Below are positions 1-5,417 of a DNA stretch of 9,854 bases, one piece after another. The stretch comes from Hyphomonadaceae bacterium UBA2389 (GTDB taxonomy: Bacteria; Pseudomonadota; Alphaproteobacteria; Caulobacterales; Aquidulcibacteraceae): contig DDSN01000001.1 in the NCBI GenBank assembly GCA_002343395.1, forward strand, positions 1 through 9,854, read 5' to 3'. How positions within the stretch are numbered: the first letter of the stretch is position 1; each line of letters begins with the position of its first letter. The translations under genes and the position numbers were made by a program. The notes under the pieces were generated by a model. The model searched no databases, was not told the origin of the DNA, and saw only the letters and a program-made list of their open reading frames with translations.

Positions 1-163
1 CGCGTGGAGCGGTGTGAACACAGCGGCGTTCATGAAGAGCTTTGTGGTGCAGCGCATCGATGCGCGCGGCGCGGCGGCGCTTGGCGGCGCGGCGCGCTTG
101 GCGCGTCTCGAAGGATTGGAGGCGCATGCGCGCGCCGTCGATATGCGGCTGGGCTCATCGTGA
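1..163 (+). CDS. hisD: Histidinol dehydrogenase, C-terminal fragment (5' end outside window)
   Basis: Reading from base 2, an open frame of 53 codons ends at TGA 161-163 and is cut by the left edge. HisD oxidises L-histidinol to L-histidine with two NAD+ in the cytoplasm, using a Zn site. The fragment shows the typical HisD tail: a SGV...AF(M)KSF segment near the start, an alanine/leucine-rich helix, then EGLEAHARAVDMRL. In that last motif the His (fragment residue 42) corresponds to a Zn ligand in E. coli HisD, and the Glu before it lies in the substrate-binding region. It is the first gene seen of a colinear his operon, and the next gene starts at or just after its stop. The fragment is short, but the tail motif and the context make the call firm. 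Nothing can be said about the missing N-terminal ~380 residues. Confidence 0.9.
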   Translation, partial: AWSGVNTAAFMKSFVVQRIDARGAAALGGAARLARLEGLEAHARAVDMRLGSS

Positions 164-165
164 GA

Positions 166-1035
166 ATGGCGCCGTTTTCTCCGCTTATCGCCAACGGCGC
201 GGATTTGCGCGCTTTGTGCGACTCTGACGCGTTGCGGGAGCGCCTGGCGGCGGTTTACGGCGTGGCGCCAGATTGCCTGCTGGTGACGCCGGGTCGTGTG
301 ACGGCGCTCGACATCATCTGCCGCGCGCTGGCTGCGCAAGGCGTCGGCGATGTTGCGGGCGACGAGTGCGCGGCGTGGACGGCGGCGGCGCGCGCGTCGG
401 GATTGGCGTCGTATAAGGAGGCGCGCGCCGATTGCGGGGGCGTCTACAAGGCTTCGCCTGGGGCGCGAGAAGAAGGCGTGCTGACCGCCGAAGCCATCGA
501 CCGGCTGATGGCGGACTTTCCCGCCGCGCTGATCGTCGTCGATGAAACCTACATTGCGTTTAGTGCGGGGCAGTCTCTGGCGCCAGCGGCGACGCTGCTG
601 GATCGGTTGGTCGTCGTACGTGATTTGGGCGCCGAGTACGGTTTGATGGGCGCGCCGTGCGCGGCGTTGATTGCGCAGCCGGCGCTGCTCGAGCGGTGGC
701 GCGGCCTCGCGGCGCTGGCGCCGCTCGCAACGCCGGTGATCCGCGCGGCGCTTTCGGCGCTCGATGCGCACAAGGCGGTGGCGTACACGCGGCGGCGGCA
801 GGAGATCGTCTCCGAGCGCCAGCGGTTGGCGCAAACGCTCGCGGGAAGTCCAATGCTTGTTTCGGCGCGAGCCGGAGACGGGCCGTTCGTGTTCGTATCC
901 CCGTGCGACGGTGATGCTGCGGCGGCAGCGCTCAAACGGTATGGCGTCGAATGCGCCGATACCGGCGCCGGCCGCCTGCGGATCGATATACGCGAGCCTC
1001 GGGAAAATGACGCCGTGCTTAGCGCTCTCGATGTC
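166..1035 (+). other. Pseudo-HisC domain of the fusion protein
   Basis: This is the domain at residues 1-290 of the fusion. Recognisable HisC landmarks, in order, are LLVTPG (39-43), VYKASPG (93-99), VVDETYIAF (124-132), RDLGAEYGLMG (152-162), LAPLATP (184-190) and GRLRIDI (269-275). Compared with the HisC consensus, the Schiff-base Lys of RTFSK is Ala156, the preceding Ser is Gly155, and the Arg of GL(A)GLR is Pro164. The SPNNPTG loop reads SPGAREEG, with the key Asn replaced by Ala100. The N-terminal arm is about 25 residues short and lacks a clear NENP motif and the following Tyr-Pro motif. The pyridine-binding Asp126, Tyr129 and substrate-binding Arg272 persist. Without the lysine, aminotransferase chemistry is not expected. 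The frame is intact and has ordinary local base composition, so it is not decaying by frameshift. Its role is unknown. Confidence 0.85.
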
Positions 1036-1626
1036 GACGACAATCGGTTGACGCGAGTGGGCGAAGTCGTGCGCGAGACCGCCGAAACAAAGATTGTCGC
1101 GCGCGTGGAGCTCGATCGTTGCGAGCCGGGTGCTATCGCGACGGGCGTCGCTTTCTTCGATCATATGCTGACGCAAGTCGCCGCGCACGGCGGGTTCGCC
1201 CTCGATTTGACGTGCGCTGGCGACACCGAGGTGGATCCGCACCACACGATCGAAGATTGTGCGCTCGCGCTGGGCCAAGCCTTGTCGCGGGCGCTCGGCG
1301 AGCGGCGTGGGATTGCGCGCTTCGGCTTCATGCTTCCCATGGATGAAGCGGAAGCGAAGATATCGATTGATCTCGGCGGACGACCCTACCTTGTATTTGA
1401 AGGCGCGTTCACGGCGACGCACCTGGGCCAGTACCCGACTGAGATGACAGAGCATGTGTTTCGCTCGTTGGCGCAAACGCTGGGCGCGGCCATTCACGTC
1501 GCCGTGCGCGGCGCGAACGACCACCACAAAACCGAGGCCTGTTACAAAGCGTTTGGGCGCGCGTTGCGGCAGGCCGTGCGCATTGAGAGTGACGCTCTCC
1601 CCTCGACCAAAGGGACGCTCGCATGA
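166..1626 (+). CDS. hisB: Fusion of degenerate HisC-like domain with imidazoleglycerol-phosphate dehydratase (HisB)
   Basis: This encodes 486 aa in two parts. Residues ~297-486 are a complete IGP dehydratase, which converts imidazole-glycerol phosphate to imidazole-acetol phosphate. Its metal-binding motifs are intact: FFDHML (His333), HHTIED (359-364) and the NDHHKTE segment (His453, His454, Glu457), with a DALPSTKGTL tail like that of gammaproteobacterial HisB. Residues 1-~290 resemble the E. coli HisC aminotransferase but have lost catalytic residues (separate entry). The E. coli-type HAD phosphatase domain is absent, so histidinol phosphatase must be encoded elsewhere. The start is uncertain: ATG 166 lies 2 bp after the hisD stop, while GTG 160 would give a 4-bp GTGA overlap and two more residues. 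Neither has a clear Shine-Dalgarno site. The frame stays open upstream to base 4, but that stretch overlaps the hisD tail and is not protein-like. The 3' end overlaps hisH by 4 bp (ATGA). Confidence 0.93.
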   Translation: MAPFSPLIANGADLRALCDSDALRERLAAVYGVAPDCLLVTPGRVTALDIICRALAAQGVGDVAGDECAAWTAAARASGLASYKEARADCGGVYKASPGAREEGVLTAEAIDRLMADFPAALIVVDETYIAFSAGQSLAPAATLLDRLVVVRDLGAEYGLMGAPCAALIAQPALLERWRGLAALAPLATPVIRAALSALDAHKAVAYTRRRQEIVSERQRLAQTLAGSPMLVSARAGDGPFVFVSPCDGDAAAAALKRYGVECADTGAGRLRIDIREPRENDAVLSALDVDDNRLTRVGEVVRETAETKIVARVELDRCEPGAIATGVAFFDHMLTQVAAHGGFALDLTCAGDTEVDPHHTIEDCALALGQALSRALGERRGIARFGFMLPMDEAEAKISIDLGGRPYLVFEGAFTATHLGQYPTEMTEHVFRSLAQTLGAAIHVAVRGANDHHKTEACYKAFGRALRQAVRIESDALPSTKGTLA

Positions 1627-2219
1627 GTGTTGCGGTGGTGAAACTCGGCATCGGCAACACGGCGTCCGTGCTGTTCGCGTTGGAACGGCTTGGCGTACGC
1701 GCGCGGCTAACGGATGACGCGCGCGAGATCGCCGAGTCCGAACGTGTCATTTTGCCGGGCGTCGGCGCCGCGGCGCACGCGATGGCGTTGCTGGAGCAAA
1801 AGGGGCTTCGGGGCGTTTTGGCGTGCTTTACGCGTCCCATGCTGGGGATCTGCCTCGGCCAACAACTGCTTTTTGACGCCAGCGACGAGGGCGATGCGCG
1901 CGGACTTGGTCTTCTGAAGGGGCGGGTCACGCGCTTGGCGGCGACGCCGCGTTCGCCCGCGCCGCACATGGGGTGGAGCAAACTGCTTTCGCTGCGTCCA
2001 CATGCGCTGCTCGAAGGCGTACGCGAGGGAGACTATGCGTATTTCGTGCATTCCTTTGTGTGTCCGGAGAGCGACGCGACACTGGCGGACGCCGAATACG
2101 GAGCGCGCTTTCCAGCGACTGTTGGGCAAGGCAACATCATGGGATGTCAGTTTCACCCGGAGCGCTCTGGCAGCGTCGGCGCGCGTGTTCTCGGCAACTT
2201 CTTGGCTCTGCCATGGTGA
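1623..2219 (+). CDS. hisH: Imidazole glycerol phosphate synthase, glutamine amidotransferase subunit
   Basis: HisH (198 aa) hydrolyses glutamine and passes ammonia to HisF, which makes imidazole-glycerol phosphate and AICAR in the cytoplasm. It is a class I glutaminase domain over its full length. The nucleophile Cys77 sits in the LGICLGQQ elbow, with His178 and Glu180 in QFHPERSG, and the PHMGWS and YFVHSF motifs (114-119, 140-145) are present. The oxyanion-strand PGVG is at 45-48. Length matches the family (about 196-205 aa). The N-terminus begins with the usual short beta strand, although the common DYG triplet is replaced by a divergent LGIGN. The ATG overlaps the hisB stop as ATGA, and AGGGA at 1611-1615 gives a good ribosome-binding site 7 nt upstream. 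The last 7 bp overlap hisA. HisF lies one gene downstream, as in the E. coli operon. Confidence 0.97.
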   Translation: MSVAVVKLGIGNTASVLFALERLGVRARLTDDAREIAESERVILPGVGAAAHAMALLEQKGLRGVLACFTRPMLGICLGQQLLFDASDEGDARGLGLLKGRVTRLAATPRSPAPHMGWSKLLSLRPHALLEGVREGDYAYFVHSFVCPESDATLADAEYGARFPATVGQGNIMGCQFHPERSGSVGARVLGNFLALPW

Positions 2220-2935
2220 TTTATCCCGCCATCGATTTGTTAGACGGCGCGTGCGTTCGTCTTGCCCAGGGGCGGTTTGAGAGCGCCACCGCCTACGGCG
2301 ACCCATTCGCACAGATCGCCGCCTTCGCAAATGCCGGCGCGGCATGGGTGCATATCGTGGACCTTGACGGCGCGCGTTCTGGCCGTCCTGTCCAGCATGC
2401 GCTCATCGGAGATTTGGCCCGCGATGCGCGCGTGCGGGTGCAGTGCGGCGGCGGTGTGCGCACATTCGAAAATGCAAAGGCGTTGCTTGACGCGGGCGCG
2501 ACGCGAGTAGTGGTCGGCTCGACCGCGGCACGCGACCCAACCGCGGTGCAGCGTTGGATCGCCGCTCTTGGGATCGAGCGCGTTTGCTGCGCCTTCGACG
2601 TGCGGGCGCGCGACGGAGAGTACGAGGTGGTCACCCATGGCTGGGCGGAGGGCAGCGCGATGACGCTGCCGGCGGTGCTTGCTTGCTATCCGGTCGGCGC
2701 GCTCAAGCACGTTCTCGTGACCGATGTGAGCCGCGACGGCATGCTCGGCGGGCCTAATCTCGCTTTGTTGGAGGGCGTCGTGGGCGCGCGTGCGGACCTC
2801 GCCGTGCAAGCGTCGGGCGGCGTCGCGGCCATTGAAGATATCGCGGCGGTGCGCCGCATCGGCGCCGCTGGCGTGATTGTCGGCAAAGCGCTGTACGAGC
2901 GCCGCTTCAGCCTGGAGCGCGCGCTTGCCTGCTAG
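2213..2935 (+). CDS. hisA: ProFAR isomerase (phosphoribosylformimino-AICAR ribonucleotide isomerase)
   Basis: HisA (240 aa) isomerises ProFAR to PRFAR by an Amadori rearrangement. It is a (beta/alpha)8 barrel made of two half-barrels. Asp8 in YPAIDLLDG is the expected catalytic base and Asp129 in FDVRARDG the second catalytic Asp. The LVTDVSRDGM segment (168-177) carries the Thr-Asp pair at 170-171. Phosphate-binding glycines are seen at QCGGGVR (77-83), QASGG (199-203) and VIVGKAL (221-227). The start ATG 2213 gives the canonical beginning MVIYPAID and overlaps the hisH stop by 7 bp. The open frame upstream of this ATG has no HisA similarity and is out-of-frame hisH. No strong ribosome-binding site precedes it, which fits translational coupling to hisH. 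The 3' end overlaps the hisF start by 11 bp. The LDVR/GW region resembles gammaproteobacterial HisA. Confidence 0.96.
   Translation: MVIYPAIDLLDGACVRLAQGRFESATAYGDPFAQIAAFANAGAAWVHIVDLDGARSGRPVQHALIGDLARDARVRVQCGGGVRTFENAKALLDAGATRVVVGSTAARDPTAVQRWIAALGIERVCCAFDVRARDGEYEVVTHGWAEGSAMTLPAVLACYPVGALKHVLVTDVSRDGMLGGPNLALLEGVVGARADLAVQASGGVAAIEDIAAVRRIGAAGVIVGKALYERRFSLERALAC
2914..2917 (+). promoter_or_regulatory. Ribosome-binding site for hisF TTG start
   Basis: A GGAG motif lies inside the 3' end of hisA, 7 nt before TTG 2925. Starting at this TTG gives a protein beginning MPARRIIPCLDV, which matches the almost invariant HisF N-terminus. No ATG or GTG codon in the frame lies at a comparable place. 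The site therefore decides the hisF start. Confidence 0.75.
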
Positions 2936-3692
2936 GCGGATCATTCCATGCCTCGATGTGAAAGGGAGCCGCGTCGTGAAGGGCGTGCGCTTCGCCGATC
3001 ATGTCGATGCAGGCGATCCCGCCGAGTTGGCGCGGCGCTACCGCGACGAAGGCGCCGACGAAATCGTCATCTATGACATCACAGCTTCGGCCGAGGCGCG
3101 CTCGGTCGATTTCAAATGGCTGGAACAGGTGTCGCGCGCGCTGGACGTGCCGCTCTGCGTCGCTGGCGGCATTCGCACGCTGGCGCAGGCGATCGCCTGC
3201 CTCGAGCACGGCGCGGACAAGGTGTCGATCAACTCGCCGGCCCTGGAGCGGCCAGACTTCATCGACGAGCTCGCGCGGTCGGCGGGCTCGCAGTGCGTTG
3301 TCGTCGGAGTCGATAGCCGATTGGTCGACGGCGCTTGGCGCGTGTTCCAGTACACGGGGTCTGAGAGCGCGGTGCGGCCGGCTGAGCGCGAAACGCTTGA
3401 CTGGATCGCGGAGGCGCAGGAACGCGGCGCCGGCGAGATTGTGTTGAACTGCATGGATAGCGATGGCGTACGCGCGGGGTACGACATTGCGCAGCTCCGC
3501 GCCGCCCGCGCGCGCCTCACCATTCCGTTGGTGGCGTCGGGCGGCGCCGGCAGCGCCGAGGATTTCGCCGCGGTGTTCAGGGGAGCGGATGTGTCCGGCG
3601 CGCTAGCGGCGAGTGTTTTTCATAGCGGGCGCGTAGGCGTCGCGCAGGCGAAGGCGGCCGTGCGCGCGGCGGGGTTCGAGGTGCGGTTATGA
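2925..3692 (+). CDS. hisF: Imidazole glycerol phosphate synthase, cyclase subunit
   Basis: HisF (255 aa) uses ammonia delivered by HisH to cleave and cyclise PRFAR into imidazole-glycerol phosphate and AICAR. It is a half-barrel-repeat (beta/alpha)8 enzyme related to HisA. Asp11 in IIPCLDVK and Asp130 in VVVGVDSR are the two catalytic aspartates. Phosphate sites are CVAGGIR (78-84), SINSPAL (101-107), VASGGAGS (203-210) and the ALAASVFH segment (226-233). LNCMDSDGVRAGYD (174-187) is the conserved loop in its gammaproteobacterial form. Length is normal (about 250-258). Initiation is at TTG, because the only upstream ATG in frame (2877) would add 16 residues with no family counterpart, and a GGAG is correctly spaced before the TTG. 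The start overlaps hisA by 11 bp and the stop overlaps hisIE by 4 bp. Confidence 0.95.
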   Translation: MPARRIIPCLDVKGSRVVKGVRFADHVDAGDPAELARRYRDEGADEIVIYDITASAEARSVDFKWLEQVSRALDVPLCVAGGIRTLAQAIACLEHGADKVSINSPALERPDFIDELARSAGSQCVVVGVDSRLVDGAWRVFQYTGSESAVRPAERETLDWIAEAQERGAGEIVLNCMDSDGVRAGYDIAQLRAARARLTIPLVASGGAGSAEDFAAVFRGADVSGALAASVFHSGRVGVAQAKAAVRAAGFEVRL

Positions 3693-4309
3693 TTGCGTTT
3701 GACCCGTCGGGCATTGATTTCGAAAAAGCTGGCGGGTTGGTTCCCGCAATCGTGCAGGACGCCGCGACGCTGCAGGTTCTGATGCTCGCGTACATGGATC
3801 GTGCGGCGCTGGACGAAACCGTCAGCAGCGGAGAGGCGACCTTTTTTTCGCGTTCGCGTGGGCGGCGCTGGCGCAAGGGCGAGAGCTCGGGCAATCGCCT
3901 AGCGGTCGTCTCTATTCTCCGCGATTGCGACGCCGACGCGTTGTTGCTTCGCGTGACGCCTGCCGGGCCGGCGTGCCATCTTGGAACGACCAGCTGTTTC
4001 GGCTCGGAGACAGCGCCGGGCGTCGGCAGGCTGGCGGCGTTGGAGCGCACGATCGCGGCGCGTGCGCAAACCGGCGGTGACGAGAGCTGGACGGCGAAAC
4101 TGTTGCGATCCGGCGTCAAGCGCGTCGCGCAAAAGGTCGGCGAGGAAGGCGTTGAATGCGCGATCGCCGGCGCCGCCGGCGACGACGATGAGGTGTGCGC
4201 GGAGGCGGCGGACCTTCTCTACCACACGCTCGTGTTGCTGCGCGCCCGGGGTGTCGCGCTTCAGGACGTTATGGCGGTGCTCGCGCGCCGTGCGGAACCC
4301 GCCCCATGA
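3689..4309 (+). CDS. hisIE: Bifunctional phosphoribosyl-AMP cyclohydrolase / phosphoribosyl-ATP pyrophosphatase
   Basis: This protein (206 aa) does steps 2 and 3 of histidine synthesis: the HisE domain hydrolyses PR-ATP to PR-AMP and the HisI domain opens the PR-AMP purine ring. Residues 1-~110 are HisI, with TFFSRSRGRRWRKGESSGN (51-69), the metal motif DCDAD (Asp79, Asp81, Asp83, Cys80) and Cys96 and Cys103 as likely Zn ligands. Residues ~115-206 are HisE, with SWTAKLL (133-139), KVGEEGVE (149-156) and EAADLLYH (172-179). Both active sites look intact. The I-E fusion is the E. coli-type architecture, whereas most alphaproteobacteria carry separate hisI and hisE (family knowledge). GAGG at 3678-3681 lies 7 nt before the ATG, which overlaps the hisF stop as ATGA. 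The 3' end overlaps hisC in the same way. Confidence 0.96.
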   Translation: MIAFDPSGIDFEKAGGLVPAIVQDAATLQVLMLAYMDRAALDETVSSGEATFFSRSRGRRWRKGESSGNRLAVVSILRDCDADALLLRVTPAGPACHLGTTSCFGSETAPGVGRLAALERTIAARAQTGGDESWTAKLLRSGVKRVAQKVGEEGVECAIAGAAGDDDEVCAEAADLLYHTLVLLRARGVALQDVMAVLARRAEPAP

Positions 4310-5388
4310 CGCCAACGCCAAAACCAACCATCGCCGAGATAGAGCCCTATCGCCCAGGGAAGTCGCAGGCTCATGGCGTCGCGCGCGTCATCAAGTTGTC
4401 GGCGAACGAGAACGCGCTTGGCTGCAGTCCGGCCGCGCGCCGTGCGTTCGTCGAGGCCGCGTCAAGCTTGCACCTTTATCCTGACTCGCGCGCCGCGAAA
4501 TTGCGTGAGGCGTTGGCGGCGCGCCATGACATCGCTTCCGAACGGATCGTGCTCGGTGCGGGCTCGGATGAGATTTTCTCGCTCGCGTGCCAAGCCTATC
4601 TCTCGCCGGGCGACGTCATGGTGCAGCCGCGGTTTGCTTTCGCGGCGTGGGCCATCGCGGCGCGCGCAGCCGGCGCGCATGTCGTGTCCGCGCCAGAGCG
4701 GGAATACGCGGTCGACGTCGACGCGATGCTGGCGTGTGTCGATGCGCGAACGCGCATGGTGTTCGTCGCCAACCCGGCGAGCCCGACCGGCACGAGCATT
4801 CCGTTTGCGGACATTGAACGTTTGCACGCCGGATTGCCCGAACACGTGATTCTCATTCTCGATGGCGCCTACGCCGAGTTCGCCGATTTCGACGCTGCGT
4901 GCTATTGGCGGCTCGCCGGTGCGCCAAACGTCATTCTCACGAGAACATTTTCTAAGTTGTACGGGTTGGCGACGTTGCGCGTCGGTTGGGGATATTGCCC
5001 GAAGCCCGTCGCCGACGCGCTCAACCGCATTCGCCTCCCGTTCAATGTGTCCGCGCCGGCGCAGGCGGCGGCGATCGCGGCGCTGGAGGACGCTGCATTT
5101 ACGGCGCGCTCGATCGAGCACGCCAAGGCGGGGCGCGCGAGGCTTGCCGCGACGCTCACCGAGATGGGGTTTGTCGCGTTGCCCGCGACGGCCAATTTTG
5201 TGACGCTGCGCGTTCCGGACGCCTTCAGGCTCTCCGCGGCGGACATCAATCGCGGACTCGCCGAGCGCGGCGTGCTGGTGCGCGCCCTTGACAACTATGG
5301 CATGCCCGACTGCTTGCGCGTCACGGTTGGCGACGATGTCGCGATGAGCGCGTTCGACGCGGCGCTGCGGTCGCTGCTCGGGGCTTAG
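4306..5388 (+). CDS. hisC: Histidinol-phosphate aminotransferase (full-length, catalytic)
   Basis: HisC (360 aa) transfers the amino group of glutamate to imidazole-acetol phosphate, giving histidinol phosphate. It is a PLP enzyme of the class I/II aminotransferase fold. Catalytic features are complete: NENALG (34-39), the LYPD motif (58-61), GAGSDEI (84-90), NPASPTG with Asn156, DGAYAEF with Asp186 and Tyr189, RTFSKLYGLATLRVGWGY (213-230) with Schiff-base Lys217 and Arg225, and LRVTVG with Arg337. The YRPGKS start (15-20) and IKLSANEN sequence resemble the HisC type common in alphaproteobacteria, unlike the E. coli-like pseudo-HisC domain upstream. ATG 4306 overlaps the hisIE stop (ATGA), and the frame further upstream is out-of-frame hisIE. 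Only a weak GGA precedes it, so coupling is likely. It probably supplies the transaminase activity the fusion lacks. Its stop overlaps the cysNC stop from the opposite strand. Confidence 0.95.
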   Translation: MTPTPKPTIAEIEPYRPGKSQAHGVARVIKLSANENALGCSPAARRAFVEAASSLHLYPDSRAAKLREALAARHDIASERIVLGAGSDEIFSLACQAYLSPGDVMVQPRFAFAAWAIAARAAGAHVVSAPEREYAVDVDAMLACVDARTRMVFVANPASPTGTSIPFADIERLHAGLPEHVILILDGAYAEFADFDAACYWRLAGAPNVILTRTFSKLYGLATLRVGWGYCPKPVADALNRIRLPFNVSAPAQAAAIAALEDAAFTARSIEHAKAGRARLAATLTEMGFVALPATANFVTLRVPDAFRLSAADINRGLAERGVLVRALDNYGMPDCLRVTVGDDVAMSAFDAALRSLLGA

Positions 5389-5417
5389 ATGCCGCCGCCG
5401 GGGTCCTCGCCGAGCAG
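5374..5417. repeat. 8-bp inverted repeat spanning the convergent hisC and cysNC stop codons
   Basis: CTGCTCGG at 5374-5381 is perfectly complementary to CCGAGCAG at 5410-5417, with a 28-nt loop holding both stop codons. Each arm encodes Leu-Leu-Gly near the C-terminus of one of the two proteins, so the symmetry may be a coding coincidence. No T-run follows on either strand, so it is not a classic intrinsic terminator. It is the only hairpin candidate noticed where the two operons collide. Confidence 0.35.

Noticed and set aside
4..165. N-terminal extension of the hisB fusion frame to base 4
   Set aside because: It overlaps the hisD tail in another frame, is Arg/Ala/Gly-rich with no family similarity, and good starts exist at 160 and 166.
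166..1035. Pseudogene or frameshift remnant of hisC
   Set aside because: The frame is uninterrupted for 290 codons and is joined in frame to an intact IGPD, so it is expressed as part of the protein.
1409..1981. 190-codon open frame antisense across the hisB/hisH junction
   Set aside because: It is Ser/Arg/Pro-rich shadow sequence crossing two well-supported genes.
2877..2924. hisF start at ATG 2877
   Set aside because: It would add 16 residues absent from the family and overlap hisA by about 60 bp. TTG 2925 has a ribosome-binding site and restores the canonical N-terminus.
2240..2944. 234-codon open frame antisense to hisA
   Set aside because: It is a GC-rich shadow frame with low-complexity composition, and hisA on the other strand is unmistakable.
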